From a virus, in IMG/VR virus record IMGVR_UViG_3300032224_000835, positions 1-28,252 of that record: DNA of 28,252 nt; one strand, 5' to 3'. Every line of letters starts with the position of its first letter. Positions within the stretch are counted from its first letter, which is position 1. Positions 6,325 to 12,502 of the stretch are shown piece after piece. A program made the position numbers and the translations under genes. Below the pieces are notes generated by a model. It was not told the DNA's origin. It ran no database searches and saw only the letters and a program-made list of their open reading frames with translations.

Positions 6325-7032
6325 CTAGAACGGCAACTCGCCCAGGTCCTCTGGCACGAGTTTGGGCTTCGCCGCCGGTGCAGATTGCGCCGCCACCCAC
6401 TGTTGACTTGGCTTGTCCTTGCACCAGCCGCCATCAGCCGTCTTGTGGCTCGCGGCGTAGAACGGGTTGTATGGCTTGCCAGTCGCTTTGCTGACGCCGC
6501 CTGGCTTCAACTGCCACTGCTCACCGTGCGAGCAGGCGCCCTCGTTGCCAGCGAAGAGCATCGCCGCCGCAGCCATCACCTGATCGTCTGCAGACATCGC
6601 GCTAGAAGCCTCTGGCTGTGTCCCAGAAGCGTCGGAGAGGTGCCTTGCCCTGCCAAGTGACACTGGGACACCCTTTTCGGGTGAATACAGGCTACGGCCG
6701 ATGCCTAGTGCGGCTGCCGCACGCCTGCGACTATCTGTCACGCTTGACTTGATTGGCTCCTCGTCGCGCCCTGCGGCGTTCGGATAGCCAGCCTCCTCGA
6801 TTGTCTTGCTCACGCCTTCGTGCGTCACAATCAGGCGACCACGCACGACTGCCGTGGCTGCATCAACCAAGTCCCACGAGAACGACCAGCCCATCGTGCC
6901 AAACACTTCGTCAAGACGACCATCAATCGCCCTCACATCGGCGTAGGTGAACGTCATTCCAGCGCGCCCTGGACGATGCTTCAAGTCCTTCTCCTCAAAT
7001 GGTGCCGCTAGTGCTGCTGCGATCTTGCTCAC
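6325..7032 (-). CDS. Rad52-like single-strand annealing protein
   Basis: A 235-residue protein. Residues about 24-118 show the Rad52/22-type core: MTFTYADVRAIDGRLDEVFG, strand pairs with GRLIVT, then the helix ending SRRRAAAALGIGRSLYS, which matches the R-A-x-x-x-G-x-G-R signature of the family. Residues 167-204 (C167, H169, H196, C204) look like a zinc knuckle with the segment GGVSKATGKPYNPF. The C-terminus EDLGELPF resembles the acidic tip of SSB. It probably anneals single strands made by the YqaJ nuclease two genes upstream. GTG start with AGGAGG at 5 nt. Family fairly sure. Confidence 0.75.
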   Translation of the reverse strand: MSKIAAALAAPFEEKDLKHRPGRAGMTFTYADVRAIDGRLDEVFGTMGWSFSWDLVDAATAVVRGRLIVTHEGVSKTIEEAGYPNAAGRDEEPIKSSVTDSRRRAAAALGIGRSLYSPEKGVPVSLGRARHLSDASGTQPEASSAMSADDQVMAAAAMLFAGNEGACSHGEQWQLKPGGVSKATGKPYNPFYAASHKTADGGWCKDKPSQQWVAAQSAPAAKPKLVPEDLGELPF

Positions 7033-7499
7033 GCTTCCCTCCTAACTTTCAATACCAGCGATGGCTGGCGCAGTGCCCAGATTGCGAATGACCAATCATT
7101 CTCCAGATAGCCGAGGTATGTGTTATGCGATCTACACAGGGCACCACGAACACACTTGCCACACGACCTTCTGCCTGGGCAGCAAGAGTGATCGTGGTCA
7201 ATCGCAAGATCCTGTTTCTCATCGCAAGTTGGTGAATAGCATCCTGCGGCAAGGAGTTCTTGTAGCCTTGAGACAGTTATCCCAAAGTTTCTGGCCCGAC
7301 TCCTAGCCAGATGCTCTTTACCCTTTTCAGATTGTTTGTACGCCTTGTACCACTCCCTACCTTCTTCGGATTGCTCCCACGCCTTCCGATACTCCTTCCA
7401 CTTCCCTGATTCGCGGAATGCCTTTTGGACAGCCTTTCCATTTTCTGATTCGCGGTACTTCTTTTGGCTTTCCCTGCGCGCTTCCGACCAGCGGCTCAC
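7029..7499 (-). CDS. recombination endonuclease VII-like protein
   Basis: A 156-residue protein. Residues about 16-67 hold four imperfect units of roughly 13 residues with the core (S)ExGKxxxKA, strongly charged and probably helical. The C-terminal half is an endonuclease VII/His-Me finger domain: C87 and C92, the metal/catalytic DHDH at 101-104, then SCGKCVRG and LCRSHNTYLGYLEN. The last zinc Cys of the usual LCxxCN is His125 here. Endonuclease VII cuts branched DNA before packaging. GTG start, GTGA overlap, AGGAGG at 7 nt. Confidence 0.82.
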   Translation of the reverse strand: MSRWSEARRESQKKYRESENGKAVQKAFRESGKWKEYRKAWEQSEEGREWYKAYKQSEKGKEHLARSRARNFGITVSRLQELLAAGCYSPTCDEKQDLAIDHDHSCCPGRRSCGKCVRGALCRSHNTYLGYLENDWSFAIWALRQPSLVLKVRREA

Positions 7500-8446
7500 T
7501 TGTCAACCTCCTCTGTCTTGAACTTGAACACTCGCGCACCGGGAACTTCCCGCGTGTACGCGCCCACAATGTCTGTATGAGGCTTGAGCGCCTCCAACAG
7601 CAACTTGTAGTCAACCTTCTGGCTTGGCTTGTTCTGCTTCCACGTCGCCGACCAGCCAGAGCCTGCGACGCCAGCCTTCTCACCGACGGCTTCCTTCAGA
7701 CTGATGGCAAGATTCTGCAGCTCCTGATCAAGCAACTTGGATTCGTATTGCTTCTCGGCGTAGAGCTGCGCCACGCGGTCAAGTCCAGCGTCAGCCTGCA
7801 CCCACTCTTCCAGTCCGTTCCACGGCGTGACCGATGCGAGCGCGTCACTGTCCTCGCCCTGCAACGACGGTGGCGTTCCCGTTGCCAGCAGGTTGCGGAA
7901 TTCCACCGCGCGACGGTACAACTCCGTCTGCATCTCAAGGCTTGCGTGCACGCGCTCAATGCGGAACACCAAGCCACCGAGCAGAACAGCCACATCAACT
8001 GCCTTTGCGCCAGTTACCAGCATTTGCCATTGGCATTGCGCCTGAACGTCGTTGGGAACTGGAGCGAGAGACCAACGAGGTGATGTGCTGGTCTTCACCT
8101 CAACCAAAAGATCAGGATCGCCAACCACACTGCGGTCTAGCGACGCCATCACCCAGGGAATCTCCTTGAGTCGGACGATGCCATTGCTGCGCCTAAGATC
8201 GCGCCCAGTCTCCATTTCGTAAAACGCCGCAACGGTTGATTCGAGCAGGATGCCGCGAATTGCAGCCGGTCCAACTGGCTCTGGCTCGTACTTGCCGAGC
8301 TTCTCAGCCCAGAGCTGATACGGCGTCTTGTATGGCGAGAGGCCAGCGATCACCGCCGCCTCCGTCGCCGTAATGCCGTCCTTTCGCAGCGCAAACCACT
8401 CAGGGCTGCGCTGCTCCGCCTTGATGAATTCGTATTGTTTGCTCAC
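7496..8446 (-). CDS. YqaJ-type viral exonuclease/recombinase
   Basis: A 316-residue protein of the lambda exonuclease/YqaJ fold. It shows RSPEWFALRKDGITATEAAVIAGLSPY at the N-terminus, E69/E70 region LLES, D104 in ASLDR, the nuclease signature D112-x3-E116-V-K118, and QAQCQWQM for the following helix. A coiled, Glu/Lys-rich region (about 225-270) and a C-terminal domain follow. It should resect double-stranded ends 5' to 3' and hand single strands to the Rad52-like protein, a standard two-component phage recombination system. GTG start, GTGA overlap. Confidence 0.88.
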   Translation of the reverse strand: MSKQYEFIKAEQRSPEWFALRKDGITATEAAVIAGLSPYKTPYQLWAEKLGKYEPEPVGPAAIRGILLESTVAAFYEMETGRDLRRSNGIVRLKEIPWVMASLDRSVVGDPDLLVEVKTSTSPRWSLAPVPNDVQAQCQWQMLVTGAKAVDVAVLLGGLVFRIERVHASLEMQTELYRRAVEFRNLLATGTPPSLQGEDSDALASVTPWNGLEEWVQADAGLDRVAQLYAEKQYESKLLDQELQNLAISLKEAVGEKAGVAGSGWSATWKQNKPSQKVDYKLLLEALKPHTDIVGAYTREVPGARVFKFKTEEVDK

Positions 8447-8682
8447 TGATGCTCCTCCTTAAACTTCGCCACTGCCTTGACGCGGTACGCCTTCAGCTCA
8501 GCCTGCGCCTGCTTGAGCAGTAGCCGCGCCTCCTCTTGTCTGAACCCTCCTTGAAACTTGTAGATAGCCACGAGTTTCTTGTAGTGCTCAACCCTGCAAT
8601 CCTCACAGAGTCGCTGATACAACACTGGCTTGACTTCGCTCTCGCGCTTTGCGAGACAGACGGAACATTTCCACTTGATCAT
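8443..8682 (-). CDS. small zinc-binding protein with helical tail
   Basis: I choose the ATG at 8682 (ATGA overlap, AAGGAAGG 3 nt upstream), giving 79 residues; a longer frame would run deep into the FmdB-like gene. CSVC at 6-9 and CEDC at about 28-31 form a four-Cys zinc ribbon. The rest is a long basic helix rich in Lys, Ala and Glu. Function unknown; coupling to the YqaJ gene suggests a DNA-processing accessory. Confidence 0.6.
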   Translation of the reverse strand: MIKWKCSVCLAKRESEVKPVLYQRLCEDCRVEHYKKLVAIYKFQGGFRQEEARLLLKQAQAELKAYRVKAVAKFKEEHQ

Positions 8683-8870
8683 TTGCCTTCCTTCTTTGCT
8701 CGATCTTTCTTCGCCCAGCCCTTGCCGGTGAAGACGATGGCGGCTGGCGTATACACCATCCGCATCCAACGGCCGCACTTCTCGCAGCGCGGGTTGTAGA
8801 GCTGCGTCATTGAATGCGTATGCTCTTCACGCGCACCACAATCCCCGCAGCGGTATTCGTAGACTGGCAT
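8679..8870 (-). CDS. FmdB-type zinc ribbon protein
   Basis: A 63-residue protein that matches the FmdB zinc-ribbon pattern closely: MPVYEYRCGDCG at the start, CEKCG at about 33-37, then MRMVYTPAAIVFTGKGW and a Lys-rich end. FmdB-type proteins are common small bacterial and phage proteins of unclear function, suggested as regulators. ATG overlaps the upstream stop as TAATG. Confidence 0.8.
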   Translation of the reverse strand: MPVYEYRCGDCGAREEHTHSMTQLYNPRCEKCGRWMRMVYTPAAIVFTGKGWAKKDRAKKEGK

Positions 8871-9031
8871 TAACCAAGCATCCCGAAGAGGAAGATGGCG
8901 AACGCCAATCCAAATACGCCAATCGCAATGTCCCAGAACGCTGCCACGCGGCGCTGCTCCTCTTCCAGCAACGTCGTGTGAATTGCGATCCGCTTGTATA
9001 CGAGTGGTTGATTCTTTCGGTTGAGTGTCAT
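8870..9031 (-). CDS. 53-residue membrane protein
   Basis: A short frame: ATG at 9031 in an ATGA overlap with the upstream microprotein, stop TAA shared with the next gene's ATG as TAATG. The N-terminal 33 residues are polar and charged (MTLNRKNQPLVYKR, LLEEEQRRV); residues about 34-52 form one TM helix (WDIAIGVFGLAFAIFLFGM). The overlaps on both sides and the clear TM segment support a real gene. Function unknown. Confidence 0.65.
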   Translation of the reverse strand: MTLNRKNQPLVYKRIAIHTTLLEEEQRRVAAFWDIAIGVFGLAFAIFLFGMLG

Positions 9032-9114
9032 CGCATTGACCCCCAGGCGAGCAGGATGATCATTGCTGCTATGAATGCGAGCGCTGTCGCAACCTCTTGC
9101 GCTGTCTTAATCAC
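9028..9114 (-). CDS. 28-residue single-TM microprotein
   Basis: GTG at 9114 forms GTGA with the upstream stop, and GGAGG lies 6 nt before it. The frame reads MIKTAQEVATALAFIAAM and then IILLAWGSMR, an almost pure TM helix with one charged residue pair at each end. Its stop shares ATGA with the next small membrane gene. The fit to the operon's overlap pattern on both sides is the main support; length alone would not justify the call. Confidence 0.5.
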   Translation of the reverse strand: MIKTAQEVATALAFIAAMIILLAWGSMR

Positions 9115-9449
9115 TTTGCGCCTCCTGCAAACGCCGACCACGGCGTGGCTTGATTCTGATTGCGCTCAACACGGCGCGGTGCCGGCACGCCGTAACTGAT
9201 CGTCAGCGATGGTCGTGTCGGATCATTCGGATCGCCAACGATCTGGGTGCAGATGCCGTGTCGCACGCTGGTGTTCTGACGCAGCAGCGCCTTGTCGATC
9301 TTTGGCATTGCGGCGCAGCGGCCGCAGTCGCCGTCCTCAACTGGCATCCAGTCGCGCAGTCGCATTCCTGCGCTGTAGTTCATCGTGTCCTTGACGCACT
9401 GTTCGCAGAGCGCCTGCTCTGAGTTGGGGTGCTGGTACAGCTCCGTCAT
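9111..9449 (-). CDS. hypothetical protein with two CxxC motifs
   Basis: A 112-residue protein with CEQC at about 15-18 and CGRC at about 42-45, probably a single four-Cys zinc site in the N-terminal half. The second half is Pro/Asn rich and low in structure, and ends FAGGAK. ATG overlaps the previous stop as TGATG. No family recognised. Confidence 0.6.
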   Translation of the reverse strand: MTELYQHPNSEQALCEQCVKDTMNYSAGMRLRDWMPVEDGDCGRCAAMPKIDKALLRQNTSVRHGICTQIVGDPNDPTRPSLTISYGVPAPRRVERNQNQATPWSAFAGGAK

Positions 9450-9634
9450 CAGCGCACCGCCTGAACATCAGCTAACTGCTGACGGAACATCTCTGCAATC
9501 TTCTTGGCTGCTTTGATGCTTGGCTGGGTTGGATTGTGAGCGATCATCCGTGCGATGTGCGCGTCCTGATTGACGATCTTCTGCTCTAGCCTCTTGGTGA
9601 TCTTTGCCTCTAGAGCCTTGATTGACTTGTTCAC
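9449..9634 (-). CDS. 61-residue helical protein, first gene of the long left operon
   Basis: A basic, mainly helical protein (MNKSIKALEAKITKRLEQKI, then KAAKKIAEMFRQQLADVQ) with heptad-like Leu/Ile spacing that suggests a coiled coil. GTG start with AGAGGAGG 5 nt before it. It is the first gene after the promoter at 9689-9718, with a leader of about 48 nt. First genes of phage early operons are often host-takeover factors; that is inference only. Confidence 0.6.
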   Translation of the reverse strand: MNKSIKALEAKITKRLEQKIVNQDAHIARMIAHNPTQPSIKAAKKIAEMFRQQLADVQAVR

Positions 9635-9688
9635 TTGAACCTCCTCTAGCAGGATCAGCCATCTGGCTGGTTCCTCCCTGCTGTCACA

Positions 9689-9718
9689 AGTCTAGACCGT
9701 GACGTAACGGCACGTCAA
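9689..9718 (-). promoter_or_regulatory. predicted promoter of the left operon
   Basis: Minus strand: -35 TTGACG (9713-9718), 18-nt spacer, -10 TAGACT (9689-9694). It lies between two hairpins that close the preceding operon and the start of the 61-residue helical protein gene. The form TTGACN with TAGANT matches the housekeeping sigma consensus of many actinobacteria and is close to general sigma-70. Confidence 0.6.
9697..9716. promoter_or_regulatory. nested palindrome in the promoter spacer (candidate operator)
   Basis: On the plus strand CCGT-N6-ACGG (9697-9710, with two mismatches in the 14-nt palindrome) overlaps GACGT-N6-ACGTC (9701-9716, perfect arms). Both lie between or on the -35 and -10 boxes, a place where a bound repressor would block RNA polymerase. 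The HTH protein at 10992-11228 is a candidate binder. Confidence 0.4.
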
Positions 9719-9749
9719 GCCCCTAGTTTGAGCACGAAATTGGGGTAGT

Positions 9750-9779
9750 CCCCCAGCCCGGAGGAGGTCGGGCTGGGGG
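9750..9779 (-). terminator. 11-bp GC-rich hairpin (tandem terminator, distal)
   Basis: CCCCCAGCCCG at 9750-9760 pairs perfectly with 9769-9779; the loop is 8 nt. It follows the UUCG hairpin at 9784-9799 in the minus-strand transcript and precedes the promoter, which is the usual place of an operon terminator. No U-tract is present. Confidence 0.6.
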
Positions 9780-9783
9780 GTGC

Positions 9784-9799
9784 GCCGCCCGAAGGCGGC
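9784..9799 (-). terminator. UUCG-tetraloop hairpin directly after a stop codon
   Basis: GCCGCC at 9784-9789 pairs with GGCGGC at 9794-9799; the minus-strand loop is C(UUCG)G. It begins on the base after the stop codon of the zinc-ribbon gene. With the adjacent 11-bp hairpin it forms a two-part terminator or mRNA end. Confidence 0.55.
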
Positions 9800-9994
9800 T
9801 TAGTTATCGTCCTCGTCGAGCAGCTCCAGGATCACCGTCAGGCACTGCCAACAGAGCGCGTGAGCGATGAGGAGATTGTAGCCATCCTGCGTGGTCAGTG
9901 TCTCTTCACCAAATCTCCAGACGCGTCCTGACTCCCCACAGCTTGAGCAGACTCCAGGCAGCGGGGGATCGGTCCGCATCGAGAGAAACGGCAT
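9800..9994 (-). CDS. small zinc-ribbon protein
   Basis: I choose the ATG at 9994, which overlaps the metallophosphoesterase stop as TGATG; a longer frame lies inside that gene. The 64-residue product has CSSC at about 16-19 and CWQC at about 49-52, a probable four-Cys zinc site, and a very acidic end (ELLDEDDN). Function unknown. It ends its operon, with two hairpins after it. Confidence 0.6.
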   Translation of the reverse strand: MPFLSMRTDPPLPGVCSSCGESGRVWRFGEETLTTQDGYNLLIAHALCWQCLTVILELLDEDDN

Positions 9995-11007
9995 CAGCCC
10001 AGGCGCACCAAGTATTCCGCTGTTACGCCTTTCGCGTTCTGAAACAGCAGCCACTGGCACGGTTCGCCGGCTGCAGCCAACTGCTCTTGCGCGAACGTAT
10101 TAGTTGACTCAATCGAGCCACCGTTCCAATGCGTCAACCCGTTGAGGTACATCCGCGTCGGGGTGTGGAAGTGAGCACCAACTGAGTAATCAAACTCAGC
10201 GACGGATGCTCGCCATCCGCTCAACTTCTTGCCGAATCCGTACCACGGGAAGCCTGCGAACCCGCCGCCGACTTGATCACCGTGGAATAGGAACCAGCGC
10301 TTGCCGAGCACGTTATCAACGGCGTACCAATGACGCTCACCTTGCGTGAATGTCTCTGGCCACTCCAATCGCTTCTCTTCGCCAACTGCCATCCGCGCAA
10401 TGCGATACATCATCGCATCAGCGTTGCTCTCTGGTCGGAAGGTGCCCTTGCGTCCGAGCCTGCCGTGGTTGCCGATGACGCCAACAACCTTGACTTTCTC
10501 AAAGTGTCCGAGCATCTCGCGCACCAATCGAGCGAGCGCTTCAGCCGCGCCAAACATCTGCGAATACAACCCTGAGTCAATCAGGTGCGCCTGTCCAGGG
10601 AAGATGTCCTCGCCTTCCACAAGGTCGCCAAGCAAGTGAATGTGCAACTCACGCACTGGATGCGCGGTGCGCTGAATGTCCACCAGTCGCTTTACCTTCT
10701 CGCCAAGCTCCTTGACGCGAACCGCCGCAATCTCGCTGTTGTACGTCGGCGTGATCTTTCCCCACTGCCAGTCGCTTGCCAGCAGAATGGCGTGCTCTGG
10801 CTCGCCCTTGCGTTTATCCGGCTTCGGTGCCGCCACCTTCGGAATGTTCATCCCTAGCGCCGCATCCTTCGCAGCGAGGTAGACCGCTTCTACCAGCTCG
10901 CTTGTTGCCTGCTCACGCTTCGCCAGCGCACGCAGCGCTCGACCGTGCGCCGCTTTCAGCTCCTGCAACTCATCGGTCTTTATGAATTCGCTCAAATCTT
11001 CTGGCAT
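9994..11007 (-). CDS. calcineurin-like metallophosphoesterase
   Basis: The start is the ATG at 11007 with AGGAG 7 nt upstream, giving 337 residues. The first 60 residues are a charged helix; the core has the metallophosphoesterase motifs in order: SDWQWGK (D79), LLGDLVEGED (D128), VIGNHGR (N180-H181), FLFHGDQ and GAHFHTP. In the first motif the usual D-x-H is D-x-Q (Q81), a change that may alter the metal site. Phage members are thought to be SbcD-like nucleases or nucleotide phosphatases. It lies in the operon behind the TTGACA promoter, after the HTH gene. Confidence 0.82.
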   Translation of the reverse strand: MPEDLSEFIKTDELQELKAAHGRALRALAKREQATSELVEAVYLAAKDAALGMNIPKVAAPKPDKRKGEPEHAILLASDWQWGKITPTYNSEIAAVRVKELGEKVKRLVDIQRTAHPVRELHIHLLGDLVEGEDIFPGQAHLIDSGLYSQMFGAAEALARLVREMLGHFEKVKVVGVIGNHGRLGRKGTFRPESNADAMMYRIARMAVGEEKRLEWPETFTQGERHWYAVDNVLGKRWFLFHGDQVGGGFAGFPWYGFGKKLSGWRASVAEFDYSVGAHFHTPTRMYLNGLTHWNGGSIESTNTFAQEQLAAAGEPCQWLLFQNAKGVTAEYLVRLG

Positions 11008-11228
11008 TTGCAATCTCCTCTCCTGTGACGTGCAATGTTGTAATAGGTCCACACCTGATTCCGCAACTCGCACCATTTCTGAATTGCCTTGGAAGTGATA
11101 GCGGCTGACGCAAGCGCCGCATCTAGCGCCGCCCGGTCAGCCGCTTCAAGTTCCAGTAACTGATAGGCGCACTTCGGTCCCTTGACCGTGTGCTGCAGTT
11201 CTCTGAACTGCTGTAACGGATCAACCAT
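10992..11228 (-). CDS. small HTH-like DNA-binding protein
   Basis: A 78-residue protein. Residues about 28-70 (RAALDAALASAAITSKAIQKW, then a second helix ending IARHRRGDCKCQK) match a small helix-turn-helix type found in phages in which the end carries RHRRGxCxC. It is the first gene after the promoter at 11269-11297, with GGGGAGG before its ATG, and overlaps the metallophosphoesterase by 16 nt. It is a candidate regulator of the two left-half promoters. Confidence 0.6.
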   Translation of the reverse strand: MVDPLQQFRELQHTVKGPKCAYQLLELEAADRAALDAALASAAITSKAIQKWCELRNQVWTYYNIARHRRGDCKCQKI

Positions 11229-11268
11229 AACTCCTCCCCTACGCGGCCAGACTACAGCCGCTGGAACG

Positions 11269-11297
11269 ATCCTGACGACGACTCACGCCGCTGTCAA
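11269..11297 (-). promoter_or_regulatory. predicted promoter of the HTH-metallophosphoesterase operon
   Basis: A perfect -35 box TTGACA (11292-11297) is followed after 17 nt by CAGGAT (11269-11274), a partial -10. It lies in the 72-nt gap between the holin and the HTH gene, with a leader of about 35 nt. The leader holds a small inverted repeat (GCGGC/GCCGC). Confidence 0.55.
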
Positions 11298-11300
11298 GGA

Positions 11301-11504
11301 TCAGTTTTTTGGCGAACCCATCCCGTACTCGCCGCCTGGCTGAACCCAGCGCAGGATGACGGTGAGCGCGCCCGTAATGGCAGCGGCGGCAAGCGTCTTC
11401 CAGCCGTCCACCCCAAGGTCGAATACCGATTGTCCGTTGGCGAGATAGAGCGCGACCACGGCTGAGAGCGCCGATCTGACCGCGTCGGTTAGTGCCTGCT
11501 TCAT
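11301..11504 (-). CDS. holin, r1t-like
   Basis: A 67-residue membrane protein. An amphipathic N-terminus (MKQALTDAVRSALSAVVALYL) is followed by the segment GWKTLAAAAITGALTVILRW, which with the RWVQPGGEYGMG end resembles the r1t holin family of Gram-positive phages. Length fits that family. AAAGGAAACAGA precedes the ATG. It should form the membrane lesion that releases the endolysin encoded just upstream. Confidence 0.75.
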   Translation of the reverse strand: MKQALTDAVRSALSAVVALYLANGQSVFDLGVDGWKTLAAAAITGALTVILRWVQPGGEYGMGSPKN

Positions 11505-11517
11505 TCTGTTTCCTTTC

Positions 11518-12105
11518 TTACTTCGCTGAAACGATCAGCGTTCGGTTCTGTGGCGCGTCGCCCTTTGAGGAAGCGAGTTGCTTCACCTGATCTTCGGTGA
11601 CGCTCACAGCGTATTCCTCGTCCCCCTTGCCACTCATTGTCGGGCACGCCCACATCCAGCCCTCCGTCGGATCGTAGGCGGCAACCGTGAAGTGACCATA
11701 AATGTCGCCGCGTTTCATCTTCAAGTGATGATCGTGCCAGGCGCTCATCTTGATGCCCTGGTAATACGGCATCCGCGCCTGATCCACGTTGATGATGAGC
11801 GCCGCGCCGCCCTTGGCTGCCTTAATCGCGTCATCCCACTTTTTCGGGTAGCTCGACTTAGCGCCAAGCTGTTTGACCGTCTTGGCGAGGTCGTTGAGGC
11901 TTGAGCCGTTATCGCTGACGCCTTGTTTTTCGGTGAAGCCAGTTGCCTTCGCCTTGGCTGCGATGCCCTCGGCAGCGCTGATCTCCTTCTTGAGCACCCA
12001 CGATGAGGCGCACGCCGCGCTGGACGGGCCGCAATCGTCGAGGATGCCCTTCTGACGCGCCTCTTGATCAACGGTGACTTGTGATCGAATCTTGAGCCGG
12101 CTCAC
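11518..12105 (-). CDS. C39-like cysteine peptidase, probable endolysin
   Basis: I place the start at the GTG at 12105, which shares GTGA with the XhlA-like stop; the ATG at 12126 has no SD. The 195-residue product shows the papain-like C39 pattern: nucleophile C25 in DDCGPSSAACAS, then H138 in YGHFTVAAYDPTEGW with D145. Such peptidases cut peptide stems or cross-bridges of peptidoglycan. There is no signal peptide, so export would depend on the holin. No separate wall-binding domain is obvious; the segment between about 35 and 110 is helical. The lysis role rests on the neighbours. Confidence 0.78.
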   Translation of the reverse strand: MSRLKIRSQVTVDQEARQKGILDDCGPSSAACASSWVLKKEISAAEGIAAKAKATGFTEKQGVSDNGSSLNDLAKTVKQLGAKSSYPKKWDDAIKAAKGGAALIINVDQARMPYYQGIKMSAWHDHHLKMKRGDIYGHFTVAAYDPTEGWMWACPTMSGKGDEEYAVSVTEDQVKQLASSKGDAPQNRTLIVSAK

Positions 12106-12293
12106 TTGCCTTGCCCCTGAATCCACGCGATGACGCCACCCAGTCCGCTGATGCCGAGCAGGAAGATAATGCCCTTCGCCAGGTTGAGCGCGCCACGACT
12201 CTCGGCAAGGTCAACCTTGATTTGCGTCAAGTCGCGCTCGATGCGATCCAGGCGCTTGAGAATCTCCTGGCTCTGGCTGGCAGTCACGGTCAC
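12102..12293 (-). CDS. XhlA-like small membrane protein
   Basis: A 63-residue protein: N-terminal coiled-coil helix (QEILKRLDRIERDLTQIKVD) followed by one TM helix (LAKGIIFLLGISGLGGVIAW) and a short tail. This is the layout of XhlA/hemolysin-type lysis proteins of Gram-positive phages. GTG start, GTGA overlaps on both sides. It may act as holin partner or antiholin to the r1t-like holin. Confidence 0.65.
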   Translation of the reverse strand: MTVTASQSQEILKRLDRIERDLTQIKVDLAESRGALNLAKGIIFLLGISGLGGVIAWIQGQGK

Positions 12294-12502
12294 TCCTGTG
12301 TGGAAGGTGGACTAAATGCACCGTCAGTATACGACCCGCCGATCCAGACGGTCGTAGTTGCATCCACGGCAATAATCTCCGTTGCGCCGAAGAGGATGCC
12401 GTAGTCGTGCAGGAATTGCGCCTGCTGCTCCTCGTTAAGTTCGCCAACGATGCAGTTCACGACGATGCCGTCGGCGTTGATAAATGCGAACCTAGGCAAC
12501 AT
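12290..12502 (-). CDS. small fibre-associated protein
   Basis: A 70-residue protein (FAFINADGIVVNCIVGELNEE at the start, WIGGSYTDGAFSPP at the end). The end is like the W-x-G-x-x-Y-x-D-G-x-F-x-P-P motif seen in tail fibre assembly proteins and in fibre tips. It overlaps the Gly-rich fibre gene by 11 nt, as fibre chaperones often do. Chaperone and structural roles cannot be told apart here. Confidence 0.55.
   Translation of the reverse strand: MLPRFAFINADGIVVNCIVGELNEEQQAQFLHDYGILFGATEIIAVDATTTVWIGGSYTDGAFSPPSTQE

Noticed and set aside
7418-8083. Plus-strand frame of 221 codons opposite the YqaJ and endonuclease VII genes
   Set aside because: It spans the junction of two clear minus-strand genes and shows only Leu/Arg-rich shadow composition.
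9468-9662. Alternative minus-strand frame of 64 codons over the 61-residue helical protein
   Set aside because: It is polar, low in hydrophobic residues and a +1 shadow; the other frame has the better SD and the correct overlap with its neighbour.
11518-12126. Longer start of the endolysin at the ATG at 12126
   Set aside because: No SD lies before it and it would overlap the XhlA-like gene by 25 nt, while the GTG at 12105 forms the usual GTGA junction.
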